Assembly (NCBI GenBank): GCA_009379955.1 | Contig: WHST01000022.1 | Coordinates: 1-64,000 of the forward strand | Direction: 5' to 3' | DNA: 64,000 nucleotides | Source of the DNA: Streptosporangiales bacterium | GTDB taxonomy: Bacteria > Actinomycetota > Actinomycetes > Streptosporangiales > WHST01 | Part shown: one piece after another, positions 33,699 to 43,234 of the stretch | Position numbering within the stretch: the first letter of the stretch is position 1 | Layout of the letters: each line of letters opens with the position of its first letter | Position numbers and translations under genes: made by a program | The notes under the pieces: model-generated | What the model saw: the letters and a program-made list of their open reading frames with translations, nothing else | What the model was told of the DNA's origin: nothing | Database searches by the model: none

Positions 33699-35288
33699 TC
33701 ACTCGCTGAGGTCGACGACGCGGCCGTTCTCGGCGCCGATCCCCGAGACGATCGCGTCGACCAGGCCGGCCGGGATCGGCGAGTCGACGGTCATCACGAC
33801 GAGCGCGTGGGTGGCCTTCTCGTCGCGGCCGACCTGCATGCTCGCGATGTTGACGTCGGCCTCGCCGAGCAGCCTGCCGACGGTGCCGACGACGCCCGGA
33901 CGGTCGGTATAGCGGAAGAACGCCATGTGCTCGGTCAGCACGATGTCGACGTCGTAGCCGTCGACCTCGACGAGCTTCTCGACGTGCCTGACGCCCGACA
34001 GCGTGCCGGACACCGAGTGCACCTCGCCGCTGGCGAGCGTGCCGCGGATCGTCACGACGTTGCGGTAGTCGGGGCTCTCCTCGCTGGTGAGCAGGCTGAC
34101 CTCGACGTCGCGCTCCTGGGCGAAGAGCGGCGCGTTGACGTAGCTGACGGCGTCCTCGACGACGTCGGTGAAGACGCCCTTGAGCGCGGCGAGCTGCAGC
34201 ACCTGGACGTCCTCGGTCGCGATCTCGCCGCGCACCTCGACCTCGAGGCCGCTCGCCATGCCGCCGGCGAGCGCGGTCCACAGCCGGCCGAGCTTCTCGA
34301 CGAGCGGCAGCGCCGGGCGGACGTCCTCGGCGATCGCGCCGCCCTGGACGTTGACGGCGTCGGGGACGAGCTCCCCGGCGAGCGCGCGGCGCACGGACTT
34401 CGCCACGGCGACGCCGGCCTTCTCCTGCGCCTCGTGGGTGCTCGCGCCGAGGTGCGGTGTGACGACGACGTTGGCCAGCGAGAACAGCGGGCTGTCGGTA
34501 CACGGCTCCGTCGGGAAGACGTCGACCCCGGCGCCCGCGACGCGGCCGTCCTTCAGTGCCGCGGCGAGTGCGTCGTCGTCGATGATGCCGCCGCGTGCGG
34601 CGTTGACGATGCGCACGTCGGGACGGACGAGGTCGAGCTCGTGCTCGCCGACCAGGCCCTTGGTCTCCGGCGTCTTCGGCAGGTGCACGGTGATGAAGTC
34701 GCTCTCGCCGAGCAGCTCGTCGAGGCTCACCAGACGCACGCCGATCTGCGACGCGCGCGCGGCCGGGACGTAAGGGTCGTACGCGATCAGCTTGACGCCG
34801 AACGCGGACAGCCGCTGCGCGACGAGCACGCCGATCCGGCCGAGGCCGAGGATGCCGACGACCTTGCCGTGCAGCTCGACGCCGGTGTACTTCGACCGCT
34901 TCCACTCTCCCGCCTTGAGCGCGGCGTCGGCCTGGGGAACGTTGCGGGCGGTGGCGAGCAGCAGCGCGATGGCGTGCTCGGCGGCGCTCACGATGTTGGA
35001 CTGCGGCGCGTTGACGACCATGACACCGCGCTTGGTGGCCGCACTGACGTCGACGTTGTCGAGGCCGACGCCGGCACGCGCGACGACGCGCAGCTTCGGT
35101 GCGGCGCCGAGCGCCTCGACGTCGACCTGGGTGGCACTGCGGACGATCAGCGCCTCGGCGTCGGCGAGCGCGGGCAACAACGCGGCACGATCGGTGCCGT
35201 CGACCTCGCGTACGTCGAAATCCTCGGCGAGGAGGGCGGTTCCTGCGGGCGAGAGCTCGTCAGCGACGAGCACTACGGGACGACTCAC
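33699..35288 (-). CDS. serA: D-3-phosphoglycerate dehydrogenase
   Basis: SerA oxidises 3-phosphoglycerate in the first step of serine synthesis. The 529 residues are the long actinobacterial type: VLVADELSPAGTALL, ARAGVGLDNVD, the NAD motif GILGLGRIGVLVAQRL, VNAARGGIIDDDAL, then the intervening domain and a C-terminal ACT domain (PGVVGTVGRLLGEADVNIASMQVGR). The GTG at 35288 gives the standard N-terminus after GAGAGG; an in-frame GTG at 35357 adds 23 unlike residues. It lies downstream of ilvC, separated by a perfect 25-bp palindrome, and has its own candidate -10 (TAAACT near 35368-35373). Confidence 0.97.
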   Translation of the reverse strand: MSRPVVLVADELSPAGTALLAEDFDVREVDGTDRAALLPALADAEALIVRSATQVDVEALGAAPKLRVVARAGVGLDNVDVSAATKRGVMVVNAPQSNIVSAAEHAIALLLATARNVPQADAALKAGEWKRSKYTGVELHGKVVGILGLGRIGVLVAQRLSAFGVKLIAYDPYVPAARASQIGVRLVSLDELLGESDFITVHLPKTPETKGLVGEHELDLVRPDVRIVNAARGGIIDDDALAAALKDGRVAGAGVDVFPTEPCTDSPLFSLANVVVTPHLGASTHEAQEKAGVAVAKSVRRALAGELVPDAVNVQGGAIAEDVRPALPLVEKLGRLWTALAGGMASGLEVEVRGEIATEDVQVLQLAALKGVFTDVVEDAVSYVNAPLFAQERDVEVSLLTSEESPDYRNVVTIRGTLASGEVHSVSGTLSGVRHVEKLVEVDGYDVDIVLTEHMAFFRYTDRPGVVGTVGRLLGEADVNIASMQVGRDEKATHALVVMTVDSPIPAGLVDAIVSGIGAENGRVVDLSE

Positions 35289-35432
35289 GTGTAGGGACCT
35301 CTCGCGGCTATTGCTGTGACCGGTGTCCTCGGGGCTCGGACACAGCTCTGTGCCCACGTAACGCAGAGTTTACCCACCGACGGATCGATCGACCCGGCGG
35401 CCGTGATAGTGGGGTCGCATCCCCCGGAACGA

Positions 35433-35482
35433 CGCGAAGGGCACCGTCACCACACCATGGTGTGGTGACGGTGCCCTTCGCG
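35433..35482. terminator. 50-bp perfect palindrome after ilvC
   Basis: The left arm CGCGAAGGGCACC... and right arm ...GGTGCCCTTCGCG are exactly complementary over 25 bp, centred at 35457/35458 on CCATGG. It begins 17 bp past the ilvC stop and lies upstream of serA. It would form a very stable stem; without a T-run it is a GC-type terminator or processing site. Confidence 0.75.
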
Positions 35483-35499
35483 TGTACGGAACGTGCTGC

Positions 35500-36561
<1,062 letters not shown>

Positions 36562-37086
36562 CTAGGCGCTTCGCTCGAGCGAGCGGAGCGTGCGGTCGGT
36601 GATGGAGCGCTCCCCGCGGCCCAGCGCGACCACGCCGGACTGGACGAGCTCCTTGATGCCGAACGGCTCGAGCACGCGCAGCATCGCGGACAGCTTGTCC
36701 GGTGACCCGGTGGCCTCGATGGTCACCGACTCCGGCGAGACGTCCACGGTACGCGCGCGGAACAGCTGCACCGTCTCGAGCACCTGGCCACGGTGCCGCG
36801 CGTCGGCGGCGACCTTCACCAGCAGCAGCTTGCGCTGCACGCTCGAGCTCTCCTCGAGCTCGACGATCTTGATCACGTTGACGAGCTTGTTGAGCTGCTT
36901 CGTGACCTGCTCGAGCGGCGAGTCCTCGACGCCGACGACGAGCGTGATGCGCGAGACCTCGGGGTGCTCCGTGGTGCCCACGGCGAGGGACTCGATGTTG
37001 AAGCTGCGGCGGGAGAAGAGGCCGGAGATGCGTGCGAGCACGCCGGGCTTGTTCTCGACGAGGACCGAAAGTGTGTGGGTCTTCAC
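36562..37086 (-). CDS. ilvN: Acetolactate synthase small (regulatory) subunit
   Basis: IlvN activates the catalytic subunit and gives valine feedback control. The 174 residues begin [26 protein letters not shown], the ACT domain with the N-G-like effector loop, and continue to a second ACT-like half. The GTG at 37086 overlaps the ilvB stop codon (GTGA), so the two subunits are translationally coupled and made in matched amounts. Confidence 0.96.
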   Translation of the reverse strand: MKTHTLSVLVENKPGVLARISGLFSRRSFNIESLAVGTTEHPEVSRITLVVGVEDSPLEQVTKQLNKLVNVIKIVELEESSSVQRKLLLVKVAADARHRGQVLETVQLFRARTVDVSPESVTIEATGSPDKLSAMLRVLEPFGIKELVQSGVVALGRGERSITDRTLRSLERSA

Positions 37087-38828
37087 AGGTCGTCCTTCTC
37101 CCAGTCGGGCGCCATGTCCCTGGCCACCTTGATCGCGTCGTTGCTCGTGCCCGCCGCGACCATCGGCCACACCATCGCGTCCTTGTTGACGACGAAGTCG
37201 ATGACCACGGGGGTGTCGTGGATGCTCATCGCCTTCTCGATGGTGGCGTCGACCTGGTCGGCCTCCTCGCAGCGCAGGCCGACGCAGCCCATCGCCTCGG
37301 CGAGCTTGGCGAAGTCGGGGATGCGCGTGGAGTGCAGGTCGGTGTTGGAGTAGCGGCCCTCGTAGAAGAGGGTCTGCCACTGCCGCACCATGCCCAGGCT
37401 CTGGTTGTTGATGATGGCGATCTTCACCGGGATGCCCTCGAGCGCGCAGGTGACCAGCTCCTGGTTGGTCATCTGGAAGCAGCCGTCGCCGTCGATCGCC
37501 CAGACCGTCGCGTCGGGACGGCCAACCTTCGCGCCCATCGCCGCGGGGACGGCGTAGCCCATCGTGCCGAGCCCGCCGGAGTTGAGCCAGGTGGACGGCT
37601 TCTCGTACTTCACGAACTGCGCCGCCCACATCTGGTGCTGACCGACGCCCGCGACGTAGATCGCGTCGGGGCCGACCGTCGCGCCGATCCGCTCGATGAC
37701 GTACTGCGGCGACAGCGTGCCGTCGTCGGGTGCGTCGTACCCCAGCGGGTACATCCGCCGCCAGCCGTCGAGCTGCCGCCACCACGCGGCGAGGTCGGCG
37801 ACCCGGCCGCTCTCGCGCTCGGCGCGGACGGCCTCGAGCAGCACCGCGAGGGTCTCGCGGCAGTCGCCGACGATCGGCACGTCCGCGGCGCGGTTCTTCG
37901 AGATCTCTGCGGGGTCGATGTCGACGTGGACGACCTTGGCCTCGGGCGCGAACGACGAGAGCTGGCCGGTGACGCGGTCGTCGAAGCGCGTGCCGAGCGC
38001 GATCAGCAGGTCGGCGCGTTGCAGCGCGCCCACCGCCGTCACCGAGCCGTGCATGCCCGGCATGCCGACGTGCTGCCGATGGCTGTCCGGGAACGCGCCC
38101 CGTGCCATCAGCGTGGTGACAACGGGGATGCCGGTCAGCTCGGCCAGCTCGAGCAGCTCCTTGGTCGCGCCGGCCTTGATGACGCCGCCGCCGACGTAGA
38201 GCACCGGGCGGTCGGCCTCGGTGATCATCCGCGCCGCCTCGCGCACGCGCTTGGCGTTGGGTTTGGTCACCGGCCGGTACCCGGGCAGGTGCGGGCGCAC
38301 CGGCCAGCTGAACGAGCCGGTCGCCTGCATGGCGTCCTTCGCGACGTCGACGAGCACCGGGCCCGGGCGGCCCGTGCTCGCGATGTGGAACGCCTCGGTC
38401 ACCGCCTGCGGGATGTCCTCGGGCTTCGTCACGAGGAAGCTGTGCTTGGTGATCGGCATCGTGATGCCGCAGATGTCGGCCTCTTGGAAGCCGTCAGTAC
38501 CGATCAGACTGCTGGGCACCTGGCCGGTGATCGCGACGATCGGCACCGAGTCCATGTGCGCGTCGGCGATCGCGGTGACGAGGTTCGTCGCACCGGGGCC
38601 GCTCGTCGCCATGCACACGCCGACTCGTCCCGTCACCTGCGCGTAGCCCTCGGCCGCGTGCCCGGCGCCCTGCTCGTGCCGGACGAGGACGTGGCGGATC
38701 TGCTTCGAGTCGAACAGCGGGTCGTACGCGGGGAGGACCGCGCCGCCGGGAATGCCGAAGACGACCTCGACACCCTCGTGCTCGAGCGATCTGATGAGGG
38801 CCTGTGCCCCCGTCATCTGCTCTGTCAT
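37083..38828 (-). CDS. ilvB: Acetolactate synthase large (catalytic) subunit
   Basis: IlvB condenses two pyruvates, or pyruvate and 2-oxobutyrate, using ThDP, FAD and Mg2+. The 581 residues include [19 protein letters not shown], the catalytic-glutamate segment [14 protein letters not shown] near 55-65, the FAD region [23 protein letters not shown], and the ThDP motif [16 protein letters not shown] with [12 protein letters not shown]. The ATG at 38828 follows GAGGAGG. The upstream leader has an Ile-Leu-Val-Leu leader peptide and an intrinsic terminator, so attenuation by branched-chain amino acids is expected. Confidence 0.97.
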   Translation of the reverse strand: MTEQMTGAQALIRSLEHEGVEVVFGIPGGAVLPAYDPLFDSKQIRHVLVRHEQGAGHAAEGYAQVTGRVGVCMATSGPGATNLVTAIADAHMDSVPIVAITGQVPSSLIGTDGFQEADICGITMPITKHSFLVTKPEDIPQAVTEAFHIASTGRPGPVLVDVAKDAMQATGSFSWPVRPHLPGYRPVTKPNAKRVREAARMITEADRPVLYVGGGVIKAGATKELLELAELTGIPVVTTLMARGAFPDSHRQHVGMPGMHGSVTAVGALQRADLLIALGTRFDDRVTGQLSSFAPEAKVVHVDIDPAEISKNRAADVPIVGDCRETLAVLLEAVRAERESGRVADLAAWWRQLDGWRRMYPLGYDAPDDGTLSPQYVIERIGATVGPDAIYVAGVGQHQMWAAQFVKYEKPSTWLNSGGLGTMGYAVPAAMGAKVGRPDATVWAIDGDGCFQMTNQELVTCALEGIPVKIAIINNQSLGMVRQWQTLFYEGRYSNTDLHSTRIPDFAKLAEAMGCVGLRCEEADQVDATIEKAMSIHDTPVVIDFVVNKDAMVWPMVAAGTSNDAIKVARDMAPDWEKDDL

Positions 38829-38898
38829 GCGCCCACGCCTCCTCGCACTGCCACAGTCGTCATGCGTCCTCACCGTTCCCCGACATGTAGTTGGCCAT

Positions 38899-38933
38899 CA
38901 AAAAACCCCTCGGGCCGAAGCCGGCGAGGGGTT
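38899..38933 (-). terminator. Attenuator terminator in the ilvB leader
   Basis: On the minus strand AACCCCTCG pairs with CGAGGGGTT (8-9 bp), with an inner GCCG/CGGC stem and GCTT loop, followed by six T residues (38900-38905). It lies 19 nt after the leader peptide stop and about 70 nt before the ilvB start. Confidence 0.85.
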
Positions 38934-38952
38934 GCGCACAAGCGGATCTCGG

Positions 38953-39000
38953 TCAGCCTGTGCGCTGCCCGAGTACGAGGATCGACCGCTCGTTGTTCAC
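38953..39000 (-). CDS. ilvB leader peptide (VNNERSILVLGQRTG)
   Basis: This is a 15-codon frame from GTG 39000 to TGA 38953 containing consecutive Ile-Leu-Val-Leu codons, the regulatory amino acids of the operon. The intrinsic terminator follows at once. A TTGACA (39032-39037) and a GAAGGT box (18-bp spacing) lie upstream, the latter 7 nt before the GTG, so the transcript is probably leaderless. This is the classical layout of ilv attenuators in actinobacteria; starvation would stall the ribosome on the ILVL codons and favour read-through. Confidence 0.8.
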   Translation of the reverse strand: MNNERSILVLGQRTG

Positions 39001-39031
39001 GATACGTACCTTCACCCGAAGCGACCGTGCG

Positions 39032-39037
39032 TGTCAA
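39032..39037 (-). promoter_or_regulatory. -35 box of the ilvB operon promoter
   Basis: A consensus TTGACA on the minus strand is followed after 18 nt by GAAGGT and, 7 nt further, by the leader peptide GTG. Confidence 0.6.
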
Positions 39038-39088
39038 GCTGGTGGGACGGTTCGGTCCATCATCCGAGACGTGAGGCGTGCCACAGGC

Positions 39089-40732
39089 TCAGGGATCGTC
39101 ACCGAAGCTCGCGCCGACGTCGAGCGGGTCGTGGTCGAAGCCCGACGCCATCGTCAGGATCAGCCCGTTGACGTAGCCGCGCTCACCGTGTCCCAGCGGC
39201 ACCTCGAGCCAGGCGCCGCGCATGTTCCGCGGAACGGTCACGAGCGTGAAGCCGTCGTCGGCAGTGCGCGCATGCACCTGCTCCGGTGCAGAGCCGACCC
39301 CTCCGTGCAGGACGACCCGGCGGTTCGGGTGGTCGGGGAAGAGCACGGCGACCTGGTCGCCCATGCGCCACGCCACCGGGTCGCCGGCGTCGAGCAGTGG
39401 CCTGCCCCTGATGTACCTGTTGATCGAGAGCCTGTTGTCGACGTCGCGGCTCCACCACAGGGCCTGCAGCACGACCGCGCCGGTGCGCAGCCGGTACGCC
39501 GCGGCCATCCAGTACGTGCGGCCGCCGTCCTGCCTGGTCCACCGCCACAGGACGTCGAGCTGGGCGAACGTGAGCCGGTACGTGCCCGCGAGGTCGGCCG
39601 CCGCGAAGCCCCAGGCCTCGTCGTCGGGGACGTCCCCGTACGACCGCCGCGGTGCCGGTGCCTGCCCGCCCGGGTAGAACGACGTGCGCTCGACGCCCTG
39701 CACCGGACCGTCGTAGGGCGAGCCCGCCGTCCCCGTCACGGACACCCGCATCATGCGGACGGAGGGCGCCCGCACCCGCTCGAACACCACCCCGCCACGC
39801 GGCACGTGGGTGACGTACGTGCGCTCGACGTGGCCGAACCGCGGGACCGGGCGGGTCGACACCGCGATCGAGCGCGCGTCCGACGGTGCGAGCACCACGA
39901 GTAGGCCGGTGCCCGCAGGCTCGGGGTCGGCCCAGGCGACGGTCCTCGACCAGGGCGAGAGCGATCCGGCGGCGAGGCGTTCCATCCGGTCGAGGCCGTC
40001 ACCCGTGCGGCCGACGAAGGCGACCAGCTCGAGCGGCCCCCGGGGGACGCCCGGCCGCACCACGAGGACGACCCGCCTGCCGTGCGCCTCACCGGCGAAC
40101 AACGCCCTGCCGCCGGGCGCCCACCGGGCGAGGGAATCGAGGAGAGCGCGGTCACCGACCAGCGACCCGCGGACCGGCCAGGTCGTGACGTCCCCGCGGA
40201 CGACGGGCGTCCGGTCCGGCCGGTGCTGGGGCGCCAGCACCACGGACCCGAGCACGACGAGCACGACCGTGACCGCCGCGACGAGGCCGGCGTACGCGCG
40301 CCGTCTCCGGTGGCGGCGCAGGAGCGGCGCGACACGTTCGTACGGCGCCGGATCGAGGGGCACGTCGTCGACACGCCTGCGCAGGACCTCGCCGAACGCG
40401 GCCCGCGGGTCGGGGAGATCGTCCGCCGCGGCGCCTCCGGCCAGCCGCGCGTACGCGTCGTCGCGCGCGGCCGCGAGCTCGTCGCGGCGTCCGCGCAACG
40501 AGCGCAGCGCCGTGCCGGCGTCCATCCCGGCGTACGTCTCGAGGACCACGAGCACGCGCCCGGGCGGTGACAGGGCGCGGTACGCCGCCTCCGTCTCCGA
40601 GGCCGCCGGGGTGTCCGCAGTGGTCGCGAGGAGGGTCGCGGCGTTGCGTGCGACGTCGGCCAGCACCGACTCCTCGACGGAGTCGGCGTCGTGGCGGATG
40701 TCGGGGGCAGCGCGGGCGAGGGCCTCGGCCAC
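39089..40732 (-). CDS. Membrane protein with SigE-like sigma N-terminus and extracytoplasmic domain
   Basis: From GTG 40732 the protein has 547 residues: a helical N-terminal region, one membrane helix (RAYAGLVAAVTVVLVVLGSVVL, near 143-165) and a large outer domain of about 370 residues, rich in beta-type sequence, with no family I can name. Reading the frame upstream of 40732 gives FVITRWHALLRTGYLLSAD, clearly like region 2 of SigE-type ECF sigma factors; region-4-like sequence (LSPPGRVLVVLETYAGM) follows. The true start therefore lies upstream, to about 40825, but no ATG, GTG or TTG is present before the stop at 40847. GGAGGG stands 7 nt before an ACG at 40825. A non-standard start or a base error near the 5' end is possible. 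Confidence 0.7.
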   Translation of the reverse strand: MAEALARAAPDIRHDADSVEESVLADVARNAATLLATTADTPAASETEAAYRALSPPGRVLVVLETYAGMDAGTALRSLRGRRDELAAARDDAYARLAGGAAADDLPDPRAAFGEVLRRRVDDVPLDPAPYERVAPLLRRHRRRRAYAGLVAAVTVVLVVLGSVVLAPQHRPDRTPVVRGDVTTWPVRGSLVGDRALLDSLARWAPGGRALFAGEAHGRRVVLVVRPGVPRGPLELVAFVGRTGDGLDRMERLAAGSLSPWSRTVAWADPEPAGTGLLVVLAPSDARSIAVSTRPVPRFGHVERTYVTHVPRGGVVFERVRAPSVRMMRVSVTGTAGSPYDGPVQGVERTSFYPGGQAPAPRRSYGDVPDDEAWGFAAADLAGTYRLTFAQLDVLWRWTRQDGGRTYWMAAAYRLRTGAVVLQALWWSRDVDNRLSINRYIRGRPLLDAGDPVAWRMGDQVAVLFPDHPNRRVVLHGGVGSAPEQVHARTADDGFTLVTVPRNMRGAWLEVPLGHGERGYVNGLILTMASGFDHDPLDVGASFGDDP

Positions 40733-40885
40733 CAGCCGGCGCGCGGAGTCGAGATCGGCGCTCAGCAGGTAGCCGGTACGCAGGAGTGCGTGCCAGCGCG
40801 TGATGACGAACTCGCGGACGTCCGTCGCTCGGCCCTCCGACTCTCGTCACGAGCCTACGCCCGTGCGCGGTCGGCGGTCAGCCTC

Positions 40886-41791
40886 CTAGGGTGCGCCGCG
40901 AACCACGACGTTGGCCAGCGGCTCGCCCGCGGCGAGCCGGGCGAGCTGCTCGTTGACCAGCCGGCGGGCGCGCGGCAGGAACGCGGTGCTCGGCCCGCCG
41001 ACGTGCGGGCTGATCAGGCAGCCGGGCGCGCGCCACAGCGGATGGTGGGACGGCAACGGCTCGGGCTCCGTCACGTCGAGAGCGGCGCGGAGGCGTTCGG
41101 ACTCGAGCTCGGCGAGCAGCGCGTCGGTCTGCACGATCCTGCCGCGGGCGACGTTGACCAGGAGCGCGCCGTCCTTCATCCGGGCGAGGAACCCCGCGTC
41201 GACGAGACCGCGGGTCTCGTCGGTGAGCGGGAGCAGCACGACCACGACGTCGGCGCGCGGCAGCAGCTCGGGCAGCTCGTCCATGGTGTGCACGCCCTCG
41301 CGAGCGCGCCGCGCGACGCGGATGACGTCCGCCTCGAACCCGGCGAGCCGGGCCTCGACGGCCTTGCCGATCGACCCGTGGCCGAGGATGAGCACGGTGC
41401 GGTCGGCCAGCGCCGGCCGCGTCGTCGGCGCCCAGCGGCCGGAGTCCTGCGCCCTCGTGAACTCGGGGATACCGCGCAGCGAGGCGAGGATCAGGGTCAT
41501 CGCCAGCTCGGCGGTGCTCGTGTCGTGCACGCCGCGCGCGTTGCACAGGGTGACGCTGTCGGGCAGTCCGGACAGCACATGCTCGTACCCGGCCGTGAGG
41601 GTCTGGATCGTCCTGAGCTTCGGCATGCGCCCGGCCAGCGCGAGGTTGACCGGGTCGAAGTCGTACGGGAGCACGTAGAACTCGACGTCGTCGAGGTCGG
41701 TCGGCTCCTGGGGCGGTCCCGTGTAGTGGGCGGCCTCGACGTCGTCGGGGATCTCGAGGTCGGTGAAGGGGACGAGTACCTTTCGAGTCAT
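40886..41791 (-). CDS. D-isomer-specific 2-hydroxyacid dehydrogenase
   Basis: This 301-residue protein has the C-terminal Rossmann domain VLILGHGSIGKAVEARLAGF, LVNVARGRIVQTDAL, an RxxE-type region at ALLAELESERL, DVTEPEPLPSHHPLW and ISPHVGG with the catalytic histidine. The N-terminal part is short. It reduces a 2-oxo acid or oxidises a D-2-hydroxy acid; the substrate is not inferable. Its start overlaps the stop of the upstream leader ORF (ATGA at 41788-41791) and lacks a ribosome binding site, so translation likely depends on coupling. Confidence 0.9.
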   Translation of the reverse strand: MTRKVLVPFTDLEIPDDVEAAHYTGPPQEPTDLDDVEFYVLPYDFDPVNLALAGRMPKLRTIQTLTAGYEHVLSGLPDSVTLCNARGVHDTSTAELAMTLILASLRGIPEFTRAQDSGRWAPTTRPALADRTVLILGHGSIGKAVEARLAGFEADVIRVARRAREGVHTMDELPELLPRADVVVVLLPLTDETRGLVDAGFLARMKDGALLVNVARGRIVQTDALLAELESERLRAALDVTEPEPLPSHHPLWRAPGCLISPHVGGPSTAFLPRARRLVNEQLARLAAGEPLANVVVRGAP

Positions 41792-41901
41792 GAGCCGACC
41801 ACCGAAGTGAGCATCGCAGCGAGGACGTGAGCCGCGACAATCCCGCCACGCGCAGGTGAGCGAGGAGCGGAGCGGAGGAGGTCGGCGGGAGACACAGTCA
41901 T
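41788..41901 (-). CDS. Short leader ORF of the ATGA-coupled repeat, copy 2
   Basis: This is a 37-codon frame on the minus strand. The peptide starts MTVSPADLLRSAPRSP, has a Gly/Ala-rich middle, and ends AAMLTSVVGS. The TGA (41788-41790) overlaps the ATG of the hydroxyacid dehydrogenase gene. A TAGGGT box ends 7 nt before its ATG (41909-41914), so it would be the first frame of a leaderless transcript. It is homologous to the ORFs at 2893-3015 and 54283-54500. Confidence 0.65.
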   Translation of the reverse strand: MTVSPADLLRSAPRSPARGGIVAAHVLAAMLTSVVGS

Positions 41902-41908
41902 AGACGAA

Positions 41909-41914
41909 ACCCTA
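41909..41914 (-). promoter_or_regulatory. Leaderless -10 box of the leader ORF/hydroxyacid dehydrogenase unit
   Basis: TAGGGT on the minus strand ends 7 nt before the leader ORF ATG (41901). It is divergent from the promoter at 41958. Confidence 0.6.
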
Positions 41915-41957
41915 CCTTTGCCAGGCGATCGTCATCTTCCCGCGACCTTCGTGCCCG

Positions 41958-41963
41958 TACGGT
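41958..41963 (+). promoter_or_regulatory. Leaderless -10 box of the sugar dehydrogenase gene
   Basis: TACGGT is followed by 7 nt (CGTACTC) and the GTG at 41971. Confidence 0.6.
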
Positions 41964-41970
41964 CGTACTC

Positions 41971-43113
41971 GTGAGACTCCTCCCTGTCCTCGTGGCCATG
42001 ACGGCGTTCGTCACCGCATGCGGCGGTCCCGGCGGATCCGGCGAGACCCCGTCGGCGGCGCCGTCCACCGAGGAGCCGGCGAGCCGGTCCTCGTCCGGGT
42101 CTGCGACGCCGAGCGCCACGTCCACCGGGCGGGCACGCGCCGGAGAGCCGCGGGTGCTCGTCGACGGGCTCGAGGTGCCGTGGGGCATCACGTTCCTGCC
42201 GGACGGCTCCGCGCTGGTGAGCGAGCGCGACCGGCACCGCATCATGCACGTGACGGCGTCCGGCAGGGCCACGCACGTCGGCACGATCGACGGCGTCGCG
42301 GAGGACACGTCCGAGGGCGGCCTGATGGGTCTCGCGGCGTCGCCGGCGTACGAGGAGGACAAGCAGGTCTTCGCCTACCTCACCGCCGCGGACGACAACC
42401 GCGTCATCAGCTTCCGCTACGAGGACGGCAGGGTGCGGGAGCGCCGCACGATCTTCACCGGCATCCCAAAGGCGAGCAACCACGACGGTGGGCGCATCGC
42501 GTTCGGCCCCGACGACATGCTGTACGTCACCACCGGCGACGCCGGCCAGGCAGACCGCGCGCAGGACCGGGGGTTCCTCGGCGGCAAGATCCTGCGGATG
42601 ACACCCGAGGGCGAGCCGGCCCCGGGCAACCCGTTCGGCGACTCGGTGGTCTACACGCTCGGTCACCGCAACCCGCAGGGCCTGGCGTGGGGACCGGGCG
42701 ACCGGCTCTACCAGGCGGAGTTCGGGCAGAACGCGCTCGACGAGGTCAACCTGCTGCGCCCCGGACGCAACTACGGCTGGCCCGACGTCGAGGGCACCAA
42801 CGGTCCACGCAGCCCGCGGTTCGAACGTCCCCTCACCACCTGGCCGACCGGCGACGCCTCGCCGTCGGGCCTGGCGTACGCGGGCGGCTACCTGTGGCTG
42901 GCGACGCTGCAGGGCGAGAACGTCTACCGCATGACCGTCGACGCCGACGGCACGGTGGGGAAGCCGCAGCCGTTGTACGACGACCGGTGGGGCCGCCTGC
43001 GTACGGTCATCTCGGCGCCCGACGGCTCGTTGTGGGTCACGACGTCCAACAAGGACGGCCGCGGCGGCCTCTTCGACCGCAGCGACCGCATCGTCCGCAT
43101 CCCCCTGTCCTGA
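41971..43113 (+). CDS. Secreted PQQ-dependent sugar dehydrogenase-like lipoprotein
   Basis: This 380-residue protein starts with a lipoprotein signal (RLLPVLVAMTAFVTACGG, lipobox VTAC), a Ser/Thr/Pro-rich linker to about residue 55, then a six-bladed propeller of the glucose/sorbosone dehydrogenase family. Family marks are LEVPWGITFLPDG, EGGLMGLAASP, SNHDGGRIAFGPDDMLYVTTGD, YTLGHRNPQGLAW, FGQNALDEVNLL and NYGWPDVEG. It would oxidise an aldose outside the membrane if PQQ is available; no PQQ synthesis genes are in this window. The start is set by the TACGGT box. Confidence 0.9.
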   Translation: MRLLPVLVAMTAFVTACGGPGGSGETPSAAPSTEEPASRSSSGSATPSATSTGRARAGEPRVLVDGLEVPWGITFLPDGSALVSERDRHRIMHVTASGRATHVGTIDGVAEDTSEGGLMGLAASPAYEEDKQVFAYLTAADDNRVISFRYEDGRVRERRTIFTGIPKASNHDGGRIAFGPDDMLYVTTGDAGQADRAQDRGFLGGKILRMTPEGEPAPGNPFGDSVVYTLGHRNPQGLAWGPGDRLYQAEFGQNALDEVNLLRPGRNYGWPDVEGTNGPRSPRFERPLTTWPTGDASPSGLAYAGGYLWLATLQGENVYRMTVDADGTVGKPQPLYDDRWGRLRTVISAPDGSLWVTTSNKDGRGGLFDRSDRIVRIPLS

Positions 43114-43163
43114 CATGCCGCCCGACCGGGGACCCGTTGCGAGGCGCCGCACATCGCGATTCA

Positions 43164-43197
43164 GGGGTTCCCATCAGCTGCAGCATGTGGGAACCCC
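43164..43197. terminator. Terminator between the sugar dehydrogenase gene and gatB
   Basis: GGGGTTCCCA (43164-43173) pairs with TGGGAACCCC (43188-43197) around a 14-nt loop. It serves two convergent genes. Confidence 0.7.
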
Positions 43198-43234
43198 CCG
43201 ACTCACGGTGTCAACACCACGGCCAGGGCCAGAA

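Noticed and set aside
39001-39088. A riboswitch or T-box before ilvB
   Set aside because: No T-box sequence or specifier stem is visible; leader peptide plus terminator explains the region.
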